Assembly (NCBI RefSeq): GCF_003670295.1 | Contig: NZ_QXJG01000006.1 | Coordinates: 17,879 to 81,878 of the forward strand | Origin: Helicobacter burdigaliensis | GTDB lineage: Bacteria; Campylobacterota; Campylobacteria; Campylobacterales; Helicobacteraceae | Direction: 5' to 3' | DNA length: 64,000 nt | Shown: positions 36,961 through 44,808 of the stretch, piece after piece | How the letters are laid out: each line of letters opens with the position of its first letter | Position numbering within the stretch: the stretch's first letter is position 1 | Made by a program: the position numbers and the translations under genes | The notes under the pieces: model-generated | Databases searched by the model: none | What the model was told of the DNA's origin: nothing | The model's input: only the letters and a program-made list of their open reading frames with translations

Positions 36961-37905
36961 ATGGAACGCGTCAAAAAGGTTGGTATCATAGGAGCAGGAC
37001 ATGTAGGCTCGACTTTAGCTTATATACTTTCTGCAAACACTCCTTATGAGATTGTTTTGCAAGATAAAGATAAAGACAGGGCAAGAGGAATGTTGCTAGA
37101 TATGTTTCAAGCTTCTTGTGTGGGACCAAAATTCACAAAACTTGGCGTTATTGCAAATCCAAAGGATTTAAAAGGTTGTGATTTAATTGTAATTGCAGCT
37201 GGATCTCCAAGATTGCCGGGTATGAGTAGAAATGATTTACTTTTTGCAAATGCTAAGGTAATCAGTGAGATTTGCAAAGATATTAAAGAAAATTCTCCAG
37301 AAGCAATTTTACTTTTAGTAACAAACCCATTGGATGCTATGGTATATACTGCTTTGAGAGAAACAGGCTTTAAACATAAGCAAATTTTAGGTATGGCAGG
37401 TGTGCTAGATAGTGCTAGAATGGCAAGTTTCATTTATGAAAAGTTAAAATGTGCTCCCGGACAAATTGTAGCACCTGTAATGGGAGGGCATGGAGATGAT
37501 ATGGTACCACTTGCTAGATTTAGTAGCGTGAATGGTGTGCCATTGTGTGAGCTTTTAAGCAAAGAAGAAATTGAAGAAGTGATTAGTCGCACTAAAAATG
37601 CAGGTGCGGAGATTGTTTCTTGTCTAAAGAAAGGTTCTGCTTATTTTGCTCCTGCTAGAGCAACTGCAGAAATGGTAATAGCTATCATGAGTGATAGTAG
37701 AAAAATCTTGCCAAGTGCTGTGTATTTAAATGGCGAGTATGGCTATAAAGATGTCGTAGGTGGTGTGCCAGTGGAATTAGGCATTAATGGAGTGGAGCGT
37801 ATTGTAGAGTTGCAGTTAAATGAAGAAGAAAAAGCACATTTTGATCGTTCTATTCAATCAGTTGAGGCTCTTATCAATGAGCTTAAGAATAATTATTTTA
37901 AATAA
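36961..37905 (+). CDS. mdh: Malate dehydrogenase (lactate/malate dehydrogenase family)
   Basis: NAD-dependent oxidation of malate to oxaloacetate. The Rossmann glycine motif is GIIGAGHVGSTLAY (8-21). Substrate Arg residues appear in GSPRLPGMSRNDL (Arg in 82-94) and the catalytic His is in GGHGDDMVP. The length of 314 fits. H. pylori lacks this enzyme and uses a quinone-linked one, so its presence argues for a non-pylori species. It lies directly upstream of oorDABC. Confidence 0.88.
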   Translation: MERVKKVGIIGAGHVGSTLAYILSANTPYEIVLQDKDKDRARGMLLDMFQASCVGPKFTKLGVIANPKDLKGCDLIVIAAGSPRLPGMSRNDLLFANAKVISEICKDIKENSPEAILLLVTNPLDAMVYTALRETGFKHKQILGMAGVLDSARMASFIYEKLKCAPGQIVAPVMGGHGDDMVPLARFSSVNGVPLCELLSKEEIEEVISRTKNAGAEIVSCLKKGSAYFAPARATAEMVIAIMSDSRKILPSAVYLNGEYGYKDVVGGVPVELGINGVERIVELQLNEEEKAHFDRSIQSVEALINELKNNYFK

Positions 37906-37913
37906 CCTATTTT

Positions 37914-37922
37914 TAAGGAGGA
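37914..37922 (+). promoter_or_regulatory. Orphan Shine-Dalgarno-like site between mdh and oorD
   Basis: TAAGGAGGA is an excellent ribosome binding site, yet no ATG, GTG or TTG start with an open frame follows at normal spacing; the next gene (oorD, ATG 38010) has its own AAGGAG. It may be a relic of a lost gene. Confidence 0.35.
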
Positions 37923-38009
37923 CTTTATAAAGAGTAAAAAATAAAATAAACTCACTTGAAAATGGGTTGTTGTATCGTTTATGAAAATTATAAATTTAAG
38001 GAGTAAAGA

Positions 38010-38321
38010 ATGGGATTGCTAAAAGCACCAGAGAATACGCCAGTATGGGTGAATGAAGATCGCTGTAAAGCATGTGATTTATGTGTGTCTGTATGTCCTA
38101 GTGGAACACTAGCGATGTGTTTTGATGAGCATAGAGTTTTAGGAAAAATGGTAAAAGTAATTAATCCTGAAAGTTGTATTGGCTGTCAAGATTGTGAATT
38201 GCATTGTCCTGATTTTGCTATTGCAGTAGCCGATAGAAAAGAATTTAAGTTTGCTAAAATCACAGAAGAAGCCAAGCAAAGAGCAGAAGCTATCAAAGCA
38301 AATGGCTATATGGCATTATAA
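38010..38321 (+). CDS. oorD: 2-oxoglutarate:acceptor oxidoreductase, ferredoxin-like delta subunit
   Basis: OorD carries electrons within the OorDABC complex, which oxidatively decarboxylates 2-oxoglutarate to succinyl-CoA. The 103 residues contain two 4Fe-4S motifs: CKACDLCVSVCPSG (21-34) and CIGCQDCELHCPDF (54-67). AAGGAG precedes the ATG. oorA follows after 10 bases. The complex replaces 2-oxoglutarate dehydrogenase in Campylobacterota and is oxygen-sensitive. Confidence 0.95.
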   Translation: MGLLKAPENTPVWVNEDRCKACDLCVSVCPSGTLAMCFDEHRVLGKMVKVINPESCIGCQDCELHCPDFAIAVADRKEFKFAKITEEAKQRAEAIKANGYMAL

Positions 38322-38331
38322 GGAGTAGAAA

Positions 38332-39459
38332 GTGAGTAGAGAATTTATATCAAGTGGAAATGAATTAGTAGCACATGCAGCAATTGATGCAGGTTGTAAA
38401 TTTTTTGGGGGTTATCCTATTACTCCATCTAGTGAAGTAGCACATGAGATGAGTGTTCTTTTACCTCGTGAGAATGGTAGCTTTATCCAAATGGAAGATG
38501 AGATTGGTGGAATCTCTGTGGCGCTTGGAGCTTCTATGAGTGGTGCAAAATCCATGACAGCTACTTCAGGGCCAGGAATTTCGCTAAAAGCAGAGCAAAT
38601 TGGTTTAGGATTTATGGCAGAAGTTCCTTTGGTGATTGTAAATGTAATGCGTGGGGGACCTTCCACTGGACTTCCAACTCGTGTAGCTCAAGGAGATGTG
38701 GCACAAGCAGCACACCCAACACATGGGGATTATCAATCTATTGCTTTATGTCCGGGAAGTTTAGAAGAGGCTTATACGGAAACCGTTCGTGCATTTAATC
38801 TAGCAGAAAAGTATATGACACCAGTATTTTTATTACTAGATGAAACTTTAGGGCATATGCATGGAAGAGCTGTAGTTCCTGATTTAGAAGAGATACAAAA
38901 AAGCATTGTAAATCGTAAAGTATTTAGTGGGGATAAGAGTGCTTATAAACCCTATGATGTAAAAGAAGATGAACCAGCAGTGTTAAATCCTTTCTTCCAA
39001 GGCTATCGTTATCATGTTACAGGGCTTCATCATGGACCTACAGGATTCCCAACAGAAGACGCAGTGCTTTCTCAAAAGTTAATTGATAGATTGTTTAATA
39101 AAATTTTAAGCAAAAAGAGTGATATTGTAACTTATGAAGAGTATAAACTAGAAGATGCAGAGATTTTATTAATTGCTTATGGTTCCACTTCAAGAAGTGC
39201 AAAAGAAGCAGTGGATAGATTAAGAGAAGAGGGAATTAAAGTGGGATTGTTTAGACCTATTACGCTTTGGCCTTCTCCTAAAGAAGAACTAGCAAAACTA
39301 GGCGCTAGATTTAATAAAATTTTAGTAGCAGAGCTAAATAAAGGACAATATGTAAAAGAAGTGGAGCATTCTATGAAAAAAGAAGTAGCACTTTTAGCTA
39401 AGGCTAATGGGCGCCCACTTTCACCTATGGAAATTGCAAATAAGATTAAGGAGTTATAA
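38332..39459 (+). CDS. oorA: 2-oxoglutarate:acceptor oxidoreductase subunit OorA
   Basis: The alpha subunit (375 residues) has the pyrimidine-binding domain of thiamine-diphosphate oxidoreductases: FFGGYPITPSSEVAHEMS (25-42), then DEIGGISVALGASMSG and TSGPGISLK. A C-terminal transketolase-like domain (ILLIAYGSTSRSAKEAV) follows. The start is GTG at 38332 with AAGGAG upstream. Partner oorB begins two bases after its stop. Confidence 0.95.
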   Translation: MSREFISSGNELVAHAAIDAGCKFFGGYPITPSSEVAHEMSVLLPRENGSFIQMEDEIGGISVALGASMSGAKSMTATSGPGISLKAEQIGLGFMAEVPLVIVNVMRGGPSTGLPTRVAQGDVAQAAHPTHGDYQSIALCPGSLEEAYTETVRAFNLAEKYMTPVFLLLDETLGHMHGRAVVPDLEEIQKSIVNRKVFSGDKSAYKPYDVKEDEPAVLNPFFQGYRYHVTGLHHGPTGFPTEDAVLSQKLIDRLFNKILSKKSDIVTYEEYKLEDAEILLIAYGSTSRSAKEAVDRLREEGIKVGLFRPITLWPSPKEELAKLGARFNKILVAELNKGQYVKEVEHSMKKEVALLAKANGRPLSPMEIANKIKEL

Positions 39460-39460
39460 A

Positions 39461-40294
39461 ATGGCATTTAATTATGATGAATATTTAAGAGTAGATAAAA
39501 TGCCGACACTTTGGTGTTGGGGCTGTGGAGATGGTGTAATCTTAAAAGCAATTGTTAGAGCGATTGATAAGCTTGGTTGGAATATGGATGATGTGTGCTT
39601 GGTGAGCGGTATTGGTTGTTCTGGGCGTGTGTCTTCTTATGTAAATTGCAATACCGTGCATACAACACATGGTAGAACTCTAGCTTATGCAACAGGGATT
39701 AAACTAGCAAATCCAACTAAAAAAGTAATTGTTGTGGGGGGCGATGGAGATGGACTAGCAATCGGTGGAAACCATACAATCCATGCTTGTAGAAGAAATA
39801 TTGATATTAATTATGTGCTTATTAATAACTTTATTTATGGGCTTACAAACTCGCAAACCTCACCTACAACTCCTAAGGGAATGTGGACTGTAACCGCTCA
39901 ATATGGAAATATTGATCCAACTTTTGATGCAGCAAAACTTGCTGAAGCTGCTGGGGCTAGTTTTGTAGCTAGGGAATCTGTGCTAGATCCTAAAAAGCTT
40001 GAAAAAGTTTTAGTAGAGGGCTTTTCACACGAAGGTTTTAGCTTCTTTGATATTTTTAGTAACTGCCATGTAAATTTAGGTAGAAAAAATAAAATGGGAG
40101 AAGCAGTAGATACGCTTTCTTGGATTGATAGCATGATTATCTCTAAGAAAAAATACGATGAGCTAAGTGATGCAGAAAAAGCAGGGAAATATCCAACAGG
40201 TATCTTGCATCAAGATAATGAAAAAATTGAATATTGCAAGGCTTATAGGCAAGTTCAAGAAAAAGCACAAGCTAAAAAAGGAGGTGCAAAATGA
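39461..40294 (+). CDS. oorB: 2-oxoglutarate:acceptor oxidoreductase subunit OorB
   Basis: OorB is the thiamine-diphosphate-binding beta subunit. The ATG at 39461 (AAGGAG upstream) gives 277 residues; an 18-codon extension into oorA is rejected. The TPP motif is GGDGDGLAIGG (about 91-101) with the closing NYVLINN. CWGCGDG (18-24) and GIGCSGR (49-55) hold cysteines that probably bind the 4Fe-4S cluster. It overlaps oorC by 4 bases (ATGA). Confidence 0.95.
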   Translation: MAFNYDEYLRVDKMPTLWCWGCGDGVILKAIVRAIDKLGWNMDDVCLVSGIGCSGRVSSYVNCNTVHTTHGRTLAYATGIKLANPTKKVIVVGGDGDGLAIGGNHTIHACRRNIDINYVLINNFIYGLTNSQTSPTTPKGMWTVTAQYGNIDPTFDAAKLAEAAGASFVARESVLDPKKLEKVLVEGFSHEGFSFFDIFSNCHVNLGRKNKMGEAVDTLSWIDSMIISKKKYDELSDAEKAGKYPTGILHQDNEKIEYCKAYRQVQEKAQAKKGGAK

Positions 40295-40845
40295 GAAGAC
40301 AGCTCCGTTTTACAGGTGTAGGTGGGCAAGGTGTTTTGCTTGCAGGTGAGATTCTAGCAGAAGCGCAAATTAGAGATGGTGGCTATGGAGTAAAAGCAGC
40401 TACTTATACTTCACAAGTGCGTGGAGGACCTACAAAGGTAGATATTTTGCTAGATAAAGAAGAGATACTCTATCCTTATGCGAATGAAGGCGAAGTAGAG
40501 TTTATGCTCTCAACCGCACAAGTAAGCTACGATCAATTTAAAGGTGGTTTAAAAGAAGGTGCTACAATCGTAATTGAACCTAACTTAGTTACTCCAAGTG
40601 AAGAAGATAAGAAGAAGTTTAAAATCTATCCTATTCCAATTATTACAATTGCTAAAGAAGAAGTGGGGAATGTAGTAACCCAATCTGTTGTTGCTTTGGC
40701 AATCACAGTAGCTTTAACAGAATGTGTGGATAGAAAGTTAGTGTATGAAACAATGATTAGTAAAGTTCCAGCAAAAGTTGTAGAGCTTAATAAAAAAGCT
40801 TATGAGCTAGGTGAGAAATACGCTAAAGAAGCTAAAGCAATCTAA
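40291..40845 (+). CDS. oorC: 2-oxoglutarate:acceptor oxidoreductase subunit OorC
   Basis: The gamma subunit (184 residues) opens with GVGGQGVLLAGEILAEA, the signature of pyruvate/ketoisovalerate oxidoreductase gamma subunits, and continues with YTSQVRGGPTKVDILL. GGAGG lies just before the ATG, inside the end of oorB. The gene closes the oorDABC operon and is followed by a palindrome and the repeat cluster. Confidence 0.94.
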   Translation: MRRQLRFTGVGGQGVLLAGEILAEAQIRDGGYGVKAATYTSQVRGGPTKVDILLDKEEILYPYANEGEVEFMLSTAQVSYDQFKGGLKEGATIVIEPNLVTPSEEDKKKFKIYPIPIITIAKEEVGNVVTQSVVALAITVALTECVDRKLVYETMISKVPAKVVELNKKAYELGEKYAKEAKAI

Positions 40846-40849
40846 ATTT

Positions 40850-40865
40850 GAGGGGATATCCCCTC
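40850..40865 (+). terminator. Palindrome after oorC
   Basis: GAGGGGATATCCCCTC is a perfect 16-base palindrome four bases after the oorC stop codon. As RNA it gives a six-pair G/C-rich stem with an ATAT loop. No T-run follows, so it may act with Rho or stabilise the mRNA end. Confidence 0.5.
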
Positions 40866-40866
40866 T

Positions 40867-40946
40867 GTCATTGTGAGGCGATGAAATCACCGTGGCAATC
40901 TAAAAAGATTTACCAAAGAATCTAAACCATTCCTTTTTATTCTTTT
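40867..40946 (+). repeat. Intergenic hairpin repeat, copy 1
   Basis: Starts GTCATTGTGAGG and ends AATCTAAAAAG, then a shared A/T tail (CAAAGAATCTAAA, CATTCCTTTTT). The tail is nearly identical to that of the copy at 41099-41180. This is the opening member of a cluster that fills the oorC-valS gap. Confidence 0.65.
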
Positions 40947-40986
40947 AAACAATAAACCTGCACTTTATATAAAAAGCAATTTTGTT

Positions 40987-41036
40987 CGTGGCGGTGGGAT
41001 CCCTGAAACTGACAAGCAGTTTCTTAAGAGGCCACT
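40987..41036. repeat. Hairpin repeat of a second type
   Basis: GTGGCGGTGGGATCCCT is followed by GAAACTG (41005-41011), loop ACAAG, and CAGTTTC (41017-41023), then a GCCACTCTC tail. It shares the flank GTGGGA-CCCT with the unit at 41220-41275 but has a wholly different stem. Confidence 0.6.
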
Positions 41037-41098
41037 CTCAAAATACTTTTTATATGAAGTTTTATTACTCCACTTGTCATTGCAAAATTCCCTTCTTC

Positions 41099-41180
41099 TG
41101 TCATTGCGAGGCTCACTTGTGAGCCGAAGTAATCTAAAAGGTTTGCCAAAGAAATCTAAAACATTCCTTTTTAATTTCTC
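41099..41180 (+). repeat. Intergenic hairpin repeat, copy 2
   Basis: TGTCATTGCGA precedes a perfect stem GGCTCAC (41110-41116), TT loop, GTGAGCC (41119-41125), then GAAGTAATCTAAAAGG and the A/T tail shared with copy 1. Confidence 0.65.
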
Positions 41181-41219
41181 TATTCTTCTAAACTCTTTAT
41201 TCAAAAGTAATTCTCTTAG

Positions 41220-41275
41220 GCGAGAGTGGGAGCCCTCGATTTTACAAGTAAAATCGTCCCAATCGCCACGAGAAT
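41220..41275. repeat. Hairpin repeat of the second type, another stem
   Basis: GCGAGAGTGGGAGCCCT is followed by CGATTTTAC (41237-41245), loop AA, and its exact complement GTAAAATCG (41248-41256). Flank matches 40987-41036; stem does not. Confidence 0.6.
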
Positions 41276-41307
41276 TCTTTTGCAATAAAGAGTATTGCTT
41301 TCATCTT

Positions 41308-41350
41308 TCATTGCGAGAAGTAAAGCGACGAAGTATACAAACCAAGCTAT
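41308..41350 (+). repeat. Degenerate copy of the TCATTGCGAG repeat
   Basis: TCATTGCGAG at 41308-41317 is followed by AAGTAAAGCGACGAAG, the same start and GAAG end block as the other copies but with a poor stem. Confidence 0.5.
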
Positions 41351-41400
41351 CCACAAGCGTAGCGAAGTGCCAAATCTAAGGATATTTTCTAGGATAATAG

Positions 41401-41441
41401 ACTGCCACGCAAATGCTATCGCATTTACTCGCAGTGACACT
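41401..41441 (-). repeat. Hairpin repeat, inverted orientation, copy A
   Basis: The 41 bases match 41550-41590 at 39 positions. The core is AAATGC, TATC loop, GCATTT. Read on the minus strand it gives GTCACTGCGAG, hairpin, GCGTGGCAGTCTA, i.e. the same flanks as the plus-strand copies. Confidence 0.7.
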
Positions 41442-41448
41442 TCCCACC

Positions 41449-41490
41449 TGTCATTGCGAAGCCTTTAGGCTGAAGCAATCTGAAAGAGCA
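41449..41490 (+). repeat. Intergenic hairpin repeat, copy 3
   Basis: TGTCATTGCGA, then AGCC, a short loop (TTTA), GGCT, then GAAGCAATCTGAAAG. Same flanks as copies 1 and 2, third distinct stem. Confidence 0.6.
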
Positions 41491-41549
41491 ACCACAACAT
41501 AGCAAAATGCAAATCTAAAAAAAAAGCTATTTAATGCAAATTCTTTTAA

Positions 41550-41590
41550 ACTGCCACGCAAATGCTATTGCATTTACTCGCAGTGATACT
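41550..41590 (-). repeat. Hairpin repeat, inverted orientation, copy B
   Basis: Near-identical to 41401-41441 (two C-to-T differences, both in the stem region or flank). It ends 11 bases before the valS stop codon and could also form the 3' end of that transcript. Confidence 0.7.
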
Positions 41591-41601
41591 AAGTTTAGCC
41601 C

Positions 41602-44253
41602 TTAGAATTTTAGGGTTTGTAGCTCTTTATTAATCTTATTTAGCTTTTCTTTTTGCTCTTTTAGAGCATTTTGGTTGGTTTCTAGGACATTTTTGGGTGC
41701 ATTTGCGACAAATTTTTCATTATTTAGCATGGATTCTAGCTTGATTACTTCTTTTTGTGTTTTTTCTAGCTGTTTTTCTAGTTTTGTGATTATGGGCGTT
41801 AAATCAATGCTAGTGGTTGGGATATAGCTTTCAAGCTTTTCTGTGATGTCTGCGATACATTTTTCTTGCTTAGAAGTTACAAATTCTAAATTTTCCACTT
41901 TAGCAAGTTTGCAAACATAGCTTTTAAAAAGCTCTTGCAAGGAAGAATCTAGGCTTAAATTCACATAGGCTAAAGGGATTTTTTGGTTTGCTAAATCAAT
42001 GGTGGCTTTTAATCTTCGCAAAGAAACAATGTTATCTAAGATTAGTTCAAATACCTTAAAATTATTTGCATTAGCATAGGAGAAAGTAGGATATTCTTTT
42101 ATCATAATAGAGCCACATTCTTCTAAAGTAGTGCCATTTAGCTTATGCCATAGATATTCGCTAATAAAAGGCATAAAGGGGTGCAAAAGAAGCATTGCTT
42201 CTTTAAAAATTGCTCCAAGCTCTTCAATGGATTGTTTATCTGCCTTGCTTAGCTCAATCCCCCAATCACAAAATTCACCCCACAAAAAGCGATAAAGTGT
42301 GCTTGCAGCATCATTGAAGCGATAAGTATCGATATTTTGACGCACTTCACAAATTGTATTAGATAAAAGCTCTGCTAGATATTTGCCAAGCGGAGTTTTA
42401 AGCTCTCCTAGTTCCTTTAGGCTTTTAAAATTTTGTGCGTTTAAAAGCAGGAAATTACAAGCATTATAAAGTTTATTTGTAAAGTTTTTGCTAATTTCTA
42501 GTTGGTTAGAAGAAAGCTTCACATCTCTTCCTTGTGCGCAAAGAATGGCTAAGGTAAAACGCAATACATCTGCACTATATTTTTCTATAATCTCTAGGGG
42601 ATCTACCACATTTCCTTTACTTTTACTCATCTTTTGTCCAAATTCATCTCTTACAAGTGCGTGTAAGTAAATATCTGGAAAAGGAAGTTCACCTAAAAAA
42701 TGTTCGCCCATCATAAGCATTCTAGCCACCCAAAAGAAAAGAATATCAAACCCTGTAATCATTAAAGAGTTAGGATAAAACTCTTTTAAATCCTCTTCTT
42801 TCCATAATGTATTTTTGCCTATTTCTCCATTGCCAAATCCAAGAGTTGAAAACGGCCATAAAGCCGAGCTAAACCAAGTATCTAGCACATCGGGATCTTG
42901 TCTAAAATTCTCACTTTGACATTTAGGACAAGTTTTAGGAGTTTTCACACTTGCCCACTCATTGCCACATTCACAATAAAAAACAGGAATCTGATGTCCC
43001 CACCAAAGTTGTCTTGAAATGCACCAATCGCGTAATTCTCTCATCCAAGCATTGTAGTTATTTTTCCATTGAGGAGGGAAGAAATTGCCCTCATTTGCGT
43101 TGATTTTTTCAATCGCTTTTTTAGCCACCTCTTTTTTTAAAAACCATTGCTTTGAGATGTAGGGTTCTACCACATTTCCACAGCGATAGCAATGCCCCAC
43201 TTGATTTTTATAATCTTCTATTTTTTCTATAAAGCCAAGCTCTTGTAATTTTTGTGCGATTTTTTCTCTAGCTTCTAGTCTTTCTAATCCTTGAAATTCT
43301 CCTGCAAGCTCGTTTAAGATTCCAAACTTATCAAAAGCGACGATTTGCTCTAAATTATGGCGTTTGCCTACTTCATAGTCATTGACATCATGAGCTGGAG
43401 TTACCTTCACAGCACCACTTCCAAACTCCATATCCACATAAGAATCTGCAATAATAGGAATGCTTCTATTAATGAGTGGCAAGACTACCTTTTTGCCAAT
43501 TAATGAAGAATAGCGAGAATCATCTGGATTTACCATAACAGCACTATCGCCAAAATAAGTTTCAGGACGCGTTGTGGCTACTACAATATAATCTTTAGAA
43601 TCTTCTAAAAAGTAGCGTAAGTGATATAATTTGCCATTATTTTCTTTGTATTCTACTTCAATATCGCTTAATGCACCATCGTGAGTGCACCAATTTACAA
43701 GATATTTTCCTTGAATGATATAGCCCTCATCATAAAGCTTTACAAAAGCTTCTTTTACGCATTCTTGCAAACCCTCATCCATAGTAAAGCGTGTTCTACT
43801 CCAAGCAGGAGAGCTTCCAAGTTTCCGCATTTGCTTTAGAATCATTCCGCCACTTTGTTCTTTCCATTCCCATACTTTTTCTACAAATTTAACTCTGCCT
43901 AAATCTTCTTTTTTGATACCTTGTTCTAAAAGCTTTTTTTCTACTACATTTTGCGTGGCGATTCCTGCATGATCTAATCCTGGTTGCCAAAGGGTTTTAT
44001 AGCCATTCATTCTTTTATAGCGTGTGATAATGTCTATTAAGGTATGGTTTAGTGCGTGTCCTATATGGAGGCTTCCTGTAACATTTGGGGGTGGAAGCAT
44101 GATAGAGAAGCTTTTGCCTTCTTTTTGAATGGCTTTGTTGCCATCAATCTCAAAATATCCTGCATTTTCCCAAAATTTATAATAAGTTTCTTCAATTTCT
44201 TTTGGATCGTAAGTGTTTTTTGTTGTTTCTTGTTTTTCTTGATTGTTTTGCAT
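41602..44253 (-). CDS. valS: Valyl-tRNA synthetase
   Basis: Class I enzyme charging tRNA-Val. The HIGH-type motif reads PPPNVTGSLHIGHALNHT near residues 53-70 and the KMSKS motif is GQKMSKSKGNVVDP near residue 560. An editing domain lies between. The C-terminal ~70 residues form a Lys/Glu-rich coiled coil, a ValS hallmark. The length of 883 is standard. It is convergent with oorC across the repeat cluster and divergent from fliW. Confidence 0.96.
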   Translation of the reverse strand: MQNNQEKQETTKNTYDPKEIEETYYKFWENAGYFEIDGNKAIQKEGKSFSIMLPPPNVTGSLHIGHALNHTLIDIITRYKRMNGYKTLWQPGLDHAGIATQNVVEKKLLEQGIKKEDLGRVKFVEKVWEWKEQSGGMILKQMRKLGSSPAWSRTRFTMDEGLQECVKEAFVKLYDEGYIIQGKYLVNWCTHDGALSDIEVEYKENNGKLYHLRYFLEDSKDYIVVATTRPETYFGDSAVMVNPDDSRYSSLIGKKVVLPLINRSIPIIADSYVDMEFGSGAVKVTPAHDVNDYEVGKRHNLEQIVAFDKFGILNELAGEFQGLERLEAREKIAQKLQELGFIEKIEDYKNQVGHCYRCGNVVEPYISKQWFLKKEVAKKAIEKINANEGNFFPPQWKNNYNAWMRELRDWCISRQLWWGHQIPVFYCECGNEWASVKTPKTCPKCQSENFRQDPDVLDTWFSSALWPFSTLGFGNGEIGKNTLWKEEDLKEFYPNSLMITGFDILFFWVARMLMMGEHFLGELPFPDIYLHALVRDEFGQKMSKSKGNVVDPLEIIEKYSADVLRFTLAILCAQGRDVKLSSNQLEISKNFTNKLYNACNFLLLNAQNFKSLKELGELKTPLGKYLAELLSNTICEVRQNIDTYRFNDAASTLYRFLWGEFCDWGIELSKADKQSIEELGAIFKEAMLLLHPFMPFISEYLWHKLNGTTLEECGSIMIKEYPTFSYANANNFKVFELILDNIVSLRRLKATIDLANQKIPLAYVNLSLDSSLQELFKSYVCKLAKVENLEFVTSKQEKCIADITEKLESYIPTTSIDLTPIITKLEKQLEKTQKEVIKLESMLNNEKFVANAPKNVLETNQNALKEQKEKLNKINKELQTLKF

Positions 44254-44364
44254 AAAGTGCCTTTAAAAATATGGAATGGTTTTTGCTACATTCAAATTTT
44301 GAATTGTGAATTTTGGATTTTACCAAAAAAACAATAACTTGTGAATTAAAGCAAGAGATTATGG

Positions 44365-44370
44365 TAGAAT
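44365..44370 (+). promoter_or_regulatory. Probable -10 box of fliW
   Basis: TAGAAT preceded by ATGG (an extended -10 look) lies 40 bases upstream of the fliW ATG. The divergent valS starts 112 bases away. No sigma-28 or sigma-54 consensus was seen, so fliW appears to use the housekeeping sigma factor. Confidence 0.4.
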
Positions 44371-44409
44371 ACAAAAAGAATTCCATCTTAGAAATTTAAA
44401 GGAGTGAAA

Positions 44410-44802
44410 ATGACAGCAAAGAGGATTTTGGTAAAATCTCCCATTTTGGGTTTTGAAGAAGTGAGCGAGGTGGATTTTGCAGAAGTAGATGAGGGTGCAT
44501 TAGCCTTTCTTTCTATGGTGGGAAAAGATTCAGAATTGCTACTAGTAAATCCTTATAAAGTGAGGGAATATTCTTTTGAAGTTCCTGCGGTTACGCAAAC
44601 TTTACTAGATATTAAGGCAGATTCAAACATTAAAGTATTTTGCGTATTTGTGCGTGAAAAAGAAAGTGAAATTAGGATTAATTTTCTAGCACCTATTGTG
44701 ATTAATTGCGATAATGGCACTTTAGCACAAGTGGTTTTAAATGCTAAGGAATATCCTAGTTTTGGTGTTGCTGAATCTATTAAAAGTTATATTAAAGAAT
44801 AA
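44410..44802 (+). CDS. fliW: Flagellar assembly factor FliW
   Basis: FliW binds CsrA and flagellin, linking flagellin translation to its export. The 130-residue product shows the FliW fold: ILGFEEVSEVDFAEV near the start, SMVGKDSELLLVNPY in the middle and a C-terminal IVINCDNGTLAQVVL block. The ATG at 44410 has AAAGGAG at 44398-44404; a GTG at 44404 is too close to it. The H. pylori fliW is also next to valS. A CsrA gene is at 18414. Confidence 0.88.
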   Translation: MTAKRILVKSPILGFEEVSEVDFAEVDEGALAFLSMVGKDSELLLVNPYKVREYSFEVPAVTQTLLDIKADSNIKVFCVFVREKESEIRINFLAPIVINCDNGTLAQVVLNAKEYPSFGVAESIKSYIKE

Positions 44803-44808
44803 TTTAGA

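Noticed and set aside
41074..41379. 101-residue plus-strand frame and a 106-residue minus-strand frame in the repeat cluster
   Set aside because: Both frames are made of the hairpin repeats, have no ribosome-binding site and no protein-like composition.
41401..41590. CRISPR array suggested by two near-identical repeats
   Set aside because: Only two copies about 108 bases apart, hairpin repeats of another type between them, and no cas genes.
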